Shown here piece by piece: positions 27,040 to 34,548 of a stretch of 64,000 nt of DNA. The stretch comes from Myroides odoratimimus (GTDB lineage: Bacteria > Bacteroidota > Bacteroidia > Flavobacteriales > Flavobacteriaceae): the NCBI RefSeq assembly GCF_030326305.1, contig NZ_JACAKB010000002.1, positions 124,001 through 188,000 on the forward strand. The letters run 5' to 3'. The stretch's first letter is position 1. Every line of letters begins with the position of its first letter. Below the pieces are notes generated by a model. That model was not told where the DNA came from. It saw only the letters and a list, made by a program, of their open reading frames with translations, and did not search any database. Made by a program: the position numbers and the translations under genes.

Positions 27040-27915
27040 TTATCCGTTTTTAAGTGCCACAAAATAAACATCTTCTAAAGTTGGCTGTACTGATACAAAA
27101 CCTGCTTCTGTAAGCGAATCCTCTGAATACACTCTAATGTTTAGCTTATTATCTTGATTATATTTTCCAGACAGTATCATAAGATCCTTATTAAGTTCTT
27201 CTGCCACCTCACGTGTAGTTTCTCTAGTCCATATCTTACCTTCCAATTTCTGTTCAGCTTGCTTAGGTGTACTTCTTTCTAATAGATTTCCTCCATTTAG
27301 AATAGCCATCTCATGACATAGTTCATTTACATCATCTACGATATGAGTCGAAAATATCACCGTATTATTATTACCGATCTCTCTAAGTACATTTAAGAAG
27401 CGATGTCTCTCGGCAGGGTCTAGTCCAGCTGTAGGTTCGTCTACTATGATTAACTTTGGATCGTTTAATAACAACTGAGCAATCCCAAAGCGTTGTTTCA
27501 TACCACCTGAATATCCACTCACACTTTTACGACGAACCTCGTAAAGATTCGTTACTTCTAATACTTTCGTTACTATTTCCTTTCTTTCAGCTGCTTTTGA
27601 TATCCCTTTTAATCGAGCGAAATAATCTAATAGATCTACTGCAGACATATTAGGATATACACCAAAATCTTGTGGTAAGTACCCCAACAGTTTTCTGAAC
27701 TCACTTTGTTGTTCTAATATATTGATATCACCGAAGTGAATTGTTCCACTATCTGGTTTTTGAAGAGTAGCGATGGTACGCATCAGAGATGACTTACCAG
27801 CTCCGTTAGGTCCTAACAGACCGAACATCCCTGCTCCTATCTCTAAGTCTAAATTATCTATTGCTTTAACCCCATTTTTATAGGTCTTGTTCAAGTTTTT
27901 AATAACTAATTTCAT
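27040..27915 (-). CDS. ABC transporter ATP-binding protein (partner of permease-M1 protein)
   Basis: This is a 291-residue ATPase. Walker A GPNGAGKSS is near residues 35-43, with Q-loop YLPQDFGVYPN, signature YSGGMKQRFGIAQ, Walker B LIIVDEPTAGLD and H-loop STHIV. The C-terminal 70 residues form a small domain like those of ABC-2 drug or gliding-type ATPases. ATG 27913-27915 (MKLVIKNL) is preferred. A GTG two codons upstream at 27919-27921 is also open. The downstream permease-peptidase gene begins 3 bases after the stop, so the pair is an operon. Confidence 0.9.
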   Translation of the reverse strand: MKLVIKNLNKTYKNGVKAIDNLDLEIGAGMFGLLGPNGAGKSSLMRTIATLQKPDSGTIHFGDINILEQQSEFRKLLGYLPQDFGVYPNMSAVDLLDYFARLKGISKAAERKEIVTKVLEVTNLYEVRRKSVSGYSGGMKQRFGIAQLLLNDPKLIIVDEPTAGLDPAERHRFLNVLREIGNNNTVIFSTHIVDDVNELCHEMAILNGGNLLERSTPKQAEQKLEGKIWTRETTREVAEELNKDLMILSGKYNQDNKLNIRVYSEDSLTEAGFVSVQPTLEDVYFVALKNG

Positions 27916-28137
27916 AATCACATTTTTGGTTCTATTTCATAAGTAGCAAAAAGTGTAATTATGTTACATTATTTTTTAATCTTTTTTTAACAAGTAGATT
28001 TTTATCTATTATTTACAATGATACATAATACTAAGCATATCGCACCTTCATTGACATTAAAACATAATTTCTATTGTTTCAATAAATATAACTTTATCAT
28101 TTATACCTTACTTTTACACCTTCTAAACGCCTATTAA

Positions 28138-29643
28138 ATGTTACAACGCTTATTTGGTTTACAAAATCAAAACATCAGAATTCAAAGTGAAATACTAGCC
28201 GGTCTAACCGTAGCTATGACTATGATTCCAGAATCACTTTCTTTTGCCATACTAGCTGGCTTACATCCATTAACAGGATTATACGCTGCCTTTCTTATGG
28301 GGATTATAACAGCTGTTTTTGGAGGAAGACCTGGTATGGTCTCAGGAGGAGCTGGTGCTACTATCATTGTCATGATATCACTTATTGCTATGTATGGAAT
28401 AGAGTACTTATTCGCAGCAGTAGTATTAGCTGGTATTATACAAGTATTAGTAGGAGTACTTAAGTTAGGAAGGTTTGTACGATTCATACCCCAGCCGGTC
28501 ATGTATGGGTTCTTGAATGGATTAGCTATTGTAATATTCTTTGCACAAATAGCTCAATTTAAAATTGATATAGACGGAGTTAATACATGGCTTAGCGGAA
28601 TGGCTCTATACATAATGATAGGATTAACGCTATTAACTATACTAGTTGTAACTATCTTTCCTAAAATCACTAAGAAAGTACCTGCTACTCTTGTTGCTAT
28701 AATTGTAACTACAGCAGTTGTGTTTTTCTTCCAAGTAGACACTCGAAAAGTTATGGACATCGCTCATATCAGTGGTAGCTTACCTAGCTTTCATATTCCT
28801 TCACTCCCTTTTTCACTAGAGACTTTACAGATTATCTTGCCCTTTTCTCTGGTTATGGCAGGAGTAGGTTTAGTAGAATCTTTACTAACCTTAAGTATCG
28901 TAGACGAAATCACCAATACAAAAGGGAATAGTAATAAAGAGTCTATTGCCCAAGGTATAGCTAATATCACAAATGGATTCTTTGGAGGTATGGGAGGTTG
29001 TGCCATGATAGCACAGACTTTAGTTAACTTAGATGCTGGAGCTAGAAGTAGACTAGCTGCTATTATTGGATCGCTTACCATCTTAGCCATTATATTAGTT
29101 GGCGCTCCTATCATTGAACAGATACCTCTAGCTGCATTAGTAGGAGTGATGATGATTGTCGCGATTACTACATTTAAGTGGGTATCCTTTCAGTTAGTGA
29201 CCAGAATGCCTAAAGCCGATATCTTTGTTTTATTTCTAGTCACTATCATTATTGTAATCACACATAACTTAGCCTTAGCTGTATTAATCGGTGTAATTGT
29301 TTCTGCTTTAGTATTTGCTTGGGACAATGCCATACGTATACGAGCTAGAAAATCTTTTGACCCTCACGGCAATAAAGTCTACGCTATTTATGGCCCATTA
29401 TTCTTTGGGAGTACTACTTCTTTCATTGAGAAATTTACTCCTCTTACAGACACTCCTGTAGTATACATAAATTTTAAAGAATCCACAATAGTGGATATGT
29501 CTGCCATAGAAACTTTGAAAAAATTAATCGATAAATATCAAGAACAAAACAAACAAATCTTACTTATCAATGTCACGGCCGAAAGCAAAAGATTGTTAAT
29601 CAATTCTAAGCTTTTCAACAGTAACTTATTAGAAAACAATTAG
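28138..29643 (+). CDS. SulP-family anion transporter with STAS domain
   Basis: This 501-residue SLC26/SulP protein has a membrane domain of about 12-14 helices (residues 15-395). It starts with the conserved GLTVAMTMIPESLSFAILAGL segment, here split by short polar turns. A C-terminal STAS domain follows (about 405-500) with the VYINFKESTIVDMSAIETL pattern. Members move sulfate, bicarbonate or other anions, often with Na+ or H+. The specific anion cannot be read from the sequence. It is divergent from the ABC/M1 operon. Confidence 0.92.
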   Translation: MLQRLFGLQNQNIRIQSEILAGLTVAMTMIPESLSFAILAGLHPLTGLYAAFLMGIITAVFGGRPGMVSGGAGATIIVMISLIAMYGIEYLFAAVVLAGIIQVLVGVLKLGRFVRFIPQPVMYGFLNGLAIVIFFAQIAQFKIDIDGVNTWLSGMALYIMIGLTLLTILVVTIFPKITKKVPATLVAIIVTTAVVFFFQVDTRKVMDIAHISGSLPSFHIPSLPFSLETLQIILPFSLVMAGVGLVESLLTLSIVDEITNTKGNSNKESIAQGIANITNGFFGGMGGCAMIAQTLVNLDAGARSRLAAIIGSLTILAIILVGAPIIEQIPLAALVGVMMIVAITTFKWVSFQLVTRMPKADIFVLFLVTIIIVITHNLALAVLIGVIVSALVFAWDNAIRIRARKSFDPHGNKVYAIYGPLFFGSTTSFIEKFTPLTDTPVVYINFKESTIVDMSAIETLKKLIDKYQEQNKQILLINVTAESKRLLINSKLFNSNLLENN

Positions 29644-29683
29644 ATTGATATAATCCAGTAGTCTATTATCAGAGTTAATTCTT

Positions 29684-29691
29684 TATATTTG
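29684..29691 (+). promoter_or_regulatory. Promoter -7 box of the 50-aa gene
   Basis: TATATTTG is an exact TAnnTTTG match, 38 bases before the ATG at 29729. Confidence 0.6.
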
Positions 29692-29728
29692 AACTTAAAC
29701 CACTACAATTTTAAAAAACACTATTATT

Positions 29729-29881
29729 ATGCTAAAAATATCACTATCTGTATTACTTGCTATTCTAGGAGGTTATTTAATCTTTTTAGGTCTTAAGGCT
29801 GATATGTTACCTCCAACCATTACAGGAATAGGATTCTTTATAATTGCTATTATATTTAATCTACCTAAAGACAAAAAATAA
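29729..29881 (+). CDS. Small two-helix membrane protein, 50 aa
   Basis: This is a complete short gene (ATG 29729, TAA 29879-29881) with its own -7 box and a following hairpin. The product has two hydrophobic helices (about residues 3-18 and 27-43) joined by LKADMLPPTIT, and a basic end LPKDKK. Short proteins of this shape are common in flavobacteria and are mostly unnamed. No function is proposed. Confidence 0.7.
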   Translation: MLKISLSVLLAILGGYLIFLGLKADMLPPTITGIGFFIIAIIFNLPKDKK

Positions 29882-29907
29882 AGGACTACCTCATCCGTTG
29901 TCCTTTT
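29880..29907 (+). terminator. Weak terminator of the 50-aa gene
   Basis: AAAGGAC (29880-29886) pairs with GTCCTTT (29900-29906). The stem overlaps the stop codon and is followed by T and C only. Confidence 0.5.
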
Positions 29908-29928
29908 CTATTCTAGATTATAGACATT

Positions 29929-29950
29929 GATAGTATAAAATGATACTATC
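29929..29950. repeat. 22-bp palindrome, copy 1 (imperfect)
   Basis: The arms GATAGTAT (29929-29936) and ATACTATC (29943-29950) are perfect. The site matches copy 2 at 30745-30766 in 20 of 22 positions, and both are preceded by the word TAGACATTGA. The pair flanks the antitoxin 1/lipoprotein unit. Confidence 0.75.
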
Positions 29951-29955
29951 CCCTA

Positions 29956-29987
29956 TAAAAAAAACACCTTACTAGAGGTGTTTTTTT
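29956..29987. terminator. Terminator of the first antitoxin-like gene
   Basis: ACACCT (29964-29969) pairs with AGGTGT (29976-29981). Long A- and T-runs on either side extend the stem and supply a U-tract in both directions. Confidence 0.75.
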
Positions 29988-30025
29988 GTAAACATATCTT
30001 ATTACAAGTTGTTTATTTAATCTCT

Positions 30026-30205
30026 TTAATTTGCTGATAACTCGCAGTCAATACCTTTTAATGAATTATATTCTTCGATAGGAATAATAACGACTCCTTT
30101 ATGTTCGTTTTCATTTACTATTAACTCATTACCACTGTCCATTACATAGTCTACATAAGTAGTTACATCCTCTGTAAAGTCACTAAAACTAATTACTTTA
30201 TTCAT
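30026..30205 (-). CDS. Phd/YefM-like antitoxin homologue, 59 aa, no toxin
   Basis: This short complete gene (ATG 30203-30205, stop 30026-30028) resembles the N-terminal DNA-binding part of Phd/YefM antitoxins. It has VISFSDFTEDVTTYVDYV, then a strand with VVIIPIEEYNSLKG, the family's hallmark ending. It is clearly a paralogue of the gene at 30840-31076 (shared I/VxxFSxF and EEYNSL). The toxin-binding C-terminus is nearly absent, and no RelE, YoeB, Doc or other toxin gene follows, since a terminator comes next. A 16-bp palindrome directly upstream may be its operator. Confidence 0.75.
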   Translation of the reverse strand: MNKVISFSDFTEDVTTYVDYVMDSGNELIVNENEHKGVVIIPIEEYNSLKGIDCELSAN

Positions 30206-30226
30206 TTTTTTAATCTTTTGAATATA

Positions 30227-30242
30227 CTAATACAAGTATTAG
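30227..30242. promoter_or_regulatory. Perfect 16-bp palindrome before antitoxin-like gene 1
   Basis: CTAATAC-AA-GTATTAG starts 22 bases upstream of the ATG at 30205. The placement is that of an autoregulatory operator, which Phd/YefM proteins usually use. The role is inferred. Confidence 0.5.
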
Positions 30243-30270
30243 ACCAAAAAATTAACATTCATAAAAAAAA

Positions 30271-30678
30271 TTACAATTTAAACTTAAATCCTCTTGGAGC
30301 CAAGAGTTTATCTTCATCATACATATTTAAATATAATACTACTGTATCTCGTTGTCCCTTAACATATACTGCATACTTATCTAAAAGTCCTTTTCCATTA
30401 ATAAAACCATTGGGAGTCTCAAAATGACAACAACTTCCTATTCTATAAAAAGACAAGTCATTTCCTTTTAAATCAGTTAGATCATTTAAATACTCTCTCT
30501 GATTTTTAGGTCCTTCATTTGTCTTTACCCCTCCTACTTTTATAGGATTCTCAGGTGTGTATCCATACTCAAAAGCCTCTATCTCATTTACAGCAGTTAC
30601 TTTGTTTTCTAATACTTGTTTAGTTTTACAACTCATCCCAATAAGAACTAACAAAACTAAAAACACAGGCTTTCTCAT
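30271..30678 (-). CDS. Uncharacterised flavobacterial lipoprotein
   Basis: This 135-residue lipoprotein has its lipobox Cys at position 17 (IGMSCKTK). The mature part has the conserved-looking blocks EYGYTPENPIKVGG, REYLNDL, a double-Cys FYRIGSCCHFETPNG, and a C-terminal LYLNMYDEDKLLAPRGFKF. I recall similar proteins in many flavobacterial genomes, some labelled 2-dehydro-3-deoxyphosphooctonate aldolase. That label is implausible for a lipoprotein of this size. It lies between the two antitoxin-like genes, 65 bp ahead of the first one on the same strand. The function is unknown. Confidence 0.8.
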   Translation of the reverse strand: MRKPVFLVLLVLIGMSCKTKQVLENKVTAVNEIEAFEYGYTPENPIKVGGVKTNEGPKNQREYLNDLTDLKGNDLSFYRIGSCCHFETPNGFINGKGLLDKYAVYVKGQRDTVVLYLNMYDEDKLLAPRGFKFKL

Positions 30679-30744
30679 AATAAACTGATTTAAAGAATAT
30701 TTACATCTCTAAGATACAGAAAATAAATAGACATTGAACTTTGT

Positions 30745-30766
30745 GATAGTATCATATGATACTATC
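30745..30766. repeat. 22-bp palindrome, copy 2 (perfect)
   Basis: GATAGTATCAT is followed directly by its exact reverse complement. It lies about 70 bp upstream of the lipoprotein start, just beyond a near-consensus -7 box (TATCTTAG on the minus strand). It is nearly identical to 29929-29950. Confidence 0.8.
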
Positions 30767-30805
30767 AAGGATATAAAAACAATTCCATAGCTACCAAAAA
30801 TAAAA

Positions 30806-30825
30806 AGCACTCCATTGGGAATGCT
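30806..30825 (-). terminator. Terminator of the second antitoxin-like gene
   Basis: The stem 30806-30813 with 30818-30825 (one G.T) has loop ATTG. A-rich sequence to its left gives the U-tract on the minus strand. Confidence 0.75.
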
Positions 30826-30839
30826 TTATTTATTTCTAT

Positions 30840-31076
30840 CTATTCATTTTTATTTTTTTGCTTCATTTTTTCAATAGCAGCATCTAATCTCATTTCATTT
30901 TTTCTTGAAGAAAGCTCGTGATTTGTCGTCATTAAAGAATTATACTCTTCTAGTGATATCACAACAATTCCTTCACTTTTCCCCCTATTGATAATTAAAG
31001 TTTCAAAGTCAGTAGACACCTTATCAAAATAAGCTTTGATGTCTTTTCTAAATTCACTAAAACTTGCTACTAACAT
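30840..31076 (-). CDS. Phd/YefM-like antitoxin homologue, 78 aa, no toxin
   Basis: The start is taken as ATG 31074-31076 (MLVASFSEF). A longer reading frame upstream would put a hydrophobic, uncharacteristic 33-residue leader in front and run across the -7 box at 31098-31105. The protein matches the Phd/YefM fold: FSEFRKDIKAYFDKV, TLIINRGKSEGIVVISLEEYNSLM, then a charged helical tail that could bind a toxin. No toxin gene follows, because a terminator lies 15 bases downstream. It may act on a toxin encoded elsewhere or simply as a repressor. Confidence 0.85.
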   Translation of the reverse strand: MLVASFSEFRKDIKAYFDKVSTDFETLIINRGKSEGIVVISLEEYNSLMTTNHELSSRKNEMRLDAAIEKMKQKNKNE

Positions 31077-31097
31077 GCTATAACATTTTATTTTGCA

Positions 31098-31105
31098 CAA
31101 ATATA
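31098..31105 (-). promoter_or_regulatory. -7 box of the second antitoxin-like gene
   Basis: On the minus strand this reads TATATTTG, 22 bases before the ATG at 31076. Confidence 0.6.
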
Positions 31106-31163
31106 TGTACAAAAAACAATACCATAAAAAAACATAACTATCAAATAATAAATATTTTACAAA

Positions 31164-31192
31164 AAAACACCTCATCCGAAGAGAGGTGTTTT
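31164..31192 (-). terminator. Terminator of the cysteine-synthase-like gene
   Basis: A 10-bp stem AAAACACCTC (31164-31173) pairs with 31183-31192. A-run at its left gives the U-tract on the minus strand. Confidence 0.85.
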
Positions 31193-31213
31193 TATATATT
31201 TTAGTAGATTAAA

Positions 31214-32245
31214 TTACTTAATATAAGTAATCTCATTTTTAGGTTCTCCATCTAAGAAGCCTTGTTGCTCCATCCAAGCATCGCTATAGATTTTACTCAT
31301 ATAACGAGAACCATGGTCTGGAAACAACATAACTACTACACTATTCTCGTCAAATGCTCCTTCAGCAGCATATTGTCTTGTAGCTTGTAGCACAGCACCT
31401 GAAGTATATCCTAAGAATAATCCTTCCGTACGTGCCAACTCACGTGCTGTTTGTGCAGCATCTTTATCTGTTACTTTCATAAACTTATCGATAACAGAGA
31501 AGTCTGTAGCAGTAGGAATTAAGTTCTTTCCTAGTCCTTCTATTTTATAAGGAGCGATCTCATTAGGGTCAAGCTCTCCTGTCTCATGATATTTCTTTAA
31601 TACAGAACCATAAGCATCTACTCCTAAGATTTGAATATTTGGGTTCATCTCTTTTAAGAAACGAGCAGTACCTGATATCGTACCTCCTGTACCAGAACAA
31701 CATACGAAGTGTGTAATCTTACCTCCTGTCTGTTCCCATATCTCAGGTCCTGTAGATAGATAGTGTGCTTCTGTATTTAACTCATTAAAATATTGGTTGA
31801 TATAAATAGAGTTTGGCGTTTCTTTCTGCACCGTCTTCGCTACCTCATAGTATGAACGAGGATCATCAGCCGCTACATTAGCTGGACATACATATACTGT
31901 AGCCCCCATCGCACGTAGCATATCTATCTTATCAGCAGAAGACTTATCACTCACAGATAGGATACATTTATATCCCTTAATAGCACTCACCATCGCAATA
32001 CTAAATCCTGTATTACCTGATGTAGTCTCTACGATAGTACTACCCGGCTTTAATATTCCTTTTTTCTCAGCTGCCTCGATAATGTGCATTGCTATTCTAT
32101 CTTTTGCAGATTGTCCAGCACTGAAAGCTTCTACTTTACCATAGAAATTCCCTTTTAACTCTTTTGTTGCTTTACTCAATTTTACAATTGGCGTTTTCCC
32201 TACAAGAGCCAATACATTATCATACGCTTGAATTTCTTCTTTCAT
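31214..32245 (-). CDS. PLP-dependent cysteine synthase / cystathionine beta-synthase family
   Basis: The 343-residue fold-type II PLP enzyme has its Schiff-base Lys at position 48 (GQSAKDRI). The substrate loop ETTSGNTGF and the phosphate loop [10 protein letters not shown] are intact. The stretch [18 protein letters not shown] resembles cystathionine beta-synthases more than CysK. Either O-acetylserine sulfhydrylation or serine/homocysteine condensation is possible. No heme site or CBS pair is present. It has its own promoter (32302-32309) and terminator. Confidence 0.88.
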   Translation of the reverse strand: MKEEIQAYDNVLALVGKTPIVKLSKATKELKGNFYGKVEAFSAGQSAKDRIAMHIIEAAEKKGILKPGSTIVETTSGNTGFSIAMVSAIKGYKCILSVSDKSSADKIDMLRAMGATVYVCPANVAADDPRSYYEVAKTVQKETPNSIYINQYFNELNTEAHYLSTGPEIWEQTGGKITHFVCCSGTGGTISGTARFLKEMNPNIQILGVDAYGSVLKKYHETGELDPNEIAPYKIEGLGKNLIPTATDFSVIDKFMKVTDKDAAQTARELARTEGLFLGYTSGAVLQATRQYAAEGAFDENSVVVMLFPDHGSRYMSKIYSDAWMEQQGFLDGEPKNEITYIK

Positions 32246-32301
32246 AATATCTTATTTACTATGGATAGATGTTCTTTATCTCATCTACCACTGTTATCTA
32301 A

Positions 32302-32309
32302 CAAATTTA
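32302..32309 (-). promoter_or_regulatory. Cysteine-synthase-like gene -7 box
   Basis: On the minus strand this reads TAAATTTG, an exact TAnnTTTG match, 57 bases before the ATG. Confidence 0.6.
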
Positions 32310-32311
32310 CT

Positions 32312-32335
32312 AAAAAAACAAAGAGACTACTCTTT
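32312..32335 (-). terminator. Terminator overlapping the S9 peptidase stop codon
   Basis: The short stem AAAGAG/CTCTTT (32320-32325 with 32330-32335) contains the TAG stop in its loop. A run of A at 32312-32318 gives the U-tract on the minus strand. Confidence 0.6.
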
Positions 32336-34387
32336 TATCCCTTCTAAATCGAACATAAAAGCAAACTCTTTTGCAACTTCTTTTAAAGCCTCAAAACGTC
32401 CTGAAGCTCCTCCATGTCCTGCCTCCATATTCGTATCTAAATACAATTGCTTATCATTCGTTTTCATCACACGTAACTTAGCTACCCACTTAGCAGGTTC
32501 CCAGTATTGTACTTGAGAATCGTGTAAGCCTGTTGATACGTACATATTCGGATAATCTTGAGCAACTACATTATCTATCGGAGAATAAGACAGCATATAG
32601 TCATAATACTCTTTCTCATTCGGATTTCCCCATTCATCATACTCTCCTGTTGTTAATGGTATTGTATCATCCAGCATAGTCGTCATCACATCTACGAAAG
32701 GCACTTGAGCAATCACTCCATTGTACAACTCTGGTCGTTTATTCACTACTACTCCCATTAGTAATCCTCCTGCAGAACCACCTTCAGCATATAAATGTTC
32801 TGGAGAAGTATATCCTTCAGCAATCACATGCTCTGAACAAGCAATAAAATCGTCAAATGTATTCCACTTCTCTAATAGCTTACCATCTTCATACCACTGA
32901 CGTCCCATATCTTCTCCTCCGCGAATATGTGCTATCGCATAGATAAATCCTCTATCTAATAAGCTTAGACGTGTAGTAGAGAAATAAGGCTCCATCGAAT
33001 ATCCGTATGATCCATACGCATATTGTAAGAATGGATTAGTACCGTCTTTCTTCATGCCTTTTTTGTACACGATAGACATTGGTATTTTCACTCCATCTTT
33101 TGCAGTAGCCCAGATGCGTTCTTCTACATAATTATTCTTGTCAAAAGTTCCCAATACCTCTTGTTCCTTCTTCACTTCTTTCTCACGCGTGCGCATGTTA
33201 AAGTCTATTACAGAAGAAGGCGTATTCATAGATTGGTATCCATAACGCAATATCTCTGTATCGAAATCTAAGTTCGTACCAGTATATGCATTATATGTTT
33301 CACTCTCAAATGGCAAGTAATACGCCTCTTTAGCATTGTCCCATGGTTGAATCTTTAAGTGAACCAATCCATTAGAACGCTCTGATACAACTAAGTAATC
33401 TTTAAAGATATCCACTCCTTCTAACAACACTTCTTCTCTATGAGGAATAAGCTCCACCCAATGTTCTACTCCTGTTTTATCTTCAGGACAACGCATTAGT
33501 TTAAAGTTATCTGCCTCATCTAAATTTGTCATGATATAGAAATATCCATCGTAGTGTGAGATATTATACTCTACCTCACGCACTCTCTCTTGGAACACTC
33601 TAAACTCTCCATCGGGATTATTAGACTCTAAGATTCTGTACTCACTTGTCAGCGTACTCTCGCTTCCTATCACTAAATACTTACGCGACTTTTCTTTAAA
33701 GATATGTGTATCGAATGTATCATCCTCTTCGAAATACACCATCACATCCTCTGTGATAGCAGTTCCTAATTTGTGCTTATAGATTTTATCAGCACGCAGT
33801 GTTACCTCATCTTTACGAGAGTAAAACAACGTCTTATTATCAGCAGCCCAAGTAGAACCACCTGTTGTTTTCTCTATCGAGATAGGAGATGTCTCTCCTG
33901 TTACTAAGTTCTTTACTTGCAGTGTGTATTCTCTACGAGATACAGTATCTACCCCATAAGCCACCCATTGGTTATCCTCAGATACATTGATACCTCTTAA
34001 ATGAAAGTAAGAATGTCCTTCTGCCATCGCATTACAGTCAAACATGATCTCTTCATCAGCCTCTAAGCTTCCTTTTTTACGAGAAAATATAGGATAATTT
34101 TTTCCTTTCTCAAATCGAGTGATGTAGTAATATCCATTGTAGAAATAAGGTACAGAACTATCGTCTTCTTTTATTCTGCTCTTCATCTCTTCAAACAAAT
34201 CTGTCTGTAAAGCCTTAGTATGTGCAGTTTTTGCTTCATAATAAGCATTCTCTGCATTTAGGTAATCGATAACCTCTTGATCTTCTCTATCGTTTAACCA
34301 GAAGTAGTTATCGATACGTGTATGATTGTGTGCTGTTAGCTCGTGAGGTCTCACTGTAGCTATTGGCGCTTGTATATCTTTATTCAT
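32327..34387 (-). CDS. S9 family peptidase, oligopeptidase B type
   Basis: The 686-residue prolyl-oligopeptidase-fold enzyme has a seven-bladed propeller (about 70-400) followed by the alpha/beta-hydrolase domain. The catalytic Ser lies in GGSAGG (about residue 537), Asp in the STGLHDSQV region (about 622) and His in GHGGASGRFE (about 658). This pattern and the absence of a signal peptide point to cytosolic oligopeptidase B, which cuts after basic residues in short peptides. ATG 34385-34387 is preferred over an in-frame TTG two codons earlier. Its -7 box is at 34405-34412. Confidence 0.93.
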   Translation of the reverse strand: MNKDIQAPIATVRPHELTAHNHTRIDNYFWLNDREDQEVIDYLNAENAYYEAKTAHTKALQTDLFEEMKSRIKEDDSSVPYFYNGYYYITRFEKGKNYPIFSRKKGSLEADEEIMFDCNAMAEGHSYFHLRGINVSEDNQWVAYGVDTVSRREYTLQVKNLVTGETSPISIEKTTGGSTWAADNKTLFYSRKDEVTLRADKIYKHKLGTAITEDVMVYFEEDDTFDTHIFKEKSRKYLVIGSESTLTSEYRILESNNPDGEFRVFQERVREVEYNISHYDGYFYIMTNLDEADNFKLMRCPEDKTGVEHWVELIPHREEVLLEGVDIFKDYLVVSERSNGLVHLKIQPWDNAKEAYYLPFESETYNAYTGTNLDFDTEILRYGYQSMNTPSSVIDFNMRTREKEVKKEQEVLGTFDKNNYVEERIWATAKDGVKIPMSIVYKKGMKKDGTNPFLQYAYGSYGYSMEPYFSTTRLSLLDRGFIYAIAHIRGGEDMGRQWYEDGKLLEKWNTFDDFIACSEHVIAEGYTSPEHLYAEGGSAGGLLMGVVVNKRPELYNGVIAQVPFVDVMTTMLDDTIPLTTGEYDEWGNPNEKEYYDYMLSYSPIDNVVAQDYPNMYVSTGLHDSQVQYWEPAKWVAKLRVMKTNDKQLYLDTNMEAGHGGASGRFEALKEVAKEFAFMFDLEGIKE

Positions 34388-34404
34388 TTTCAAATGTTAA
34401 AACA

Positions 34405-34412
34405 CAAAAGTA
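34405..34412 (-). promoter_or_regulatory. S9 peptidase -7 box
   Basis: On the minus strand this reads TACTTTTG, an exact TAnnTTTG match, 18 bases before the ATG. Confidence 0.6.
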
Positions 34413-34498
34413 AGGTTTTAATATTTAAATAAATGTTAGCATGGTTTAAATGAATACTAATGACCTACTCGTCCATTTATTGTACCTATTGAAACAAA

Positions 34499-34528
34499 AA
34501 AAGCCAAAGACTCTCATCTTTGGCTTTT
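34499..34528. terminator. Terminator of first S41 peptidase gene
   Basis: A perfect 12-bp stem AAAAGCCAAAGA (34499-34510) pairs with 34517-34528, with A-run on the left side for the minus strand. Confidence 0.87.
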
Positions 34529-34548
34529 CTATATCGTTGTATTAATCT

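Noticed and set aside
28182-29114. Several open frames antisense to the SulP gene
   Set aside because: They are shadows of a hydrophobic coding sequence and have no independent signals.
30026-30678. Classical toxin-antitoxin operon with the lipoprotein as toxin
   Set aside because: The 135-aa protein has a lipobox and no toxin motif, and it lies upstream of the antitoxin-like gene rather than after it.
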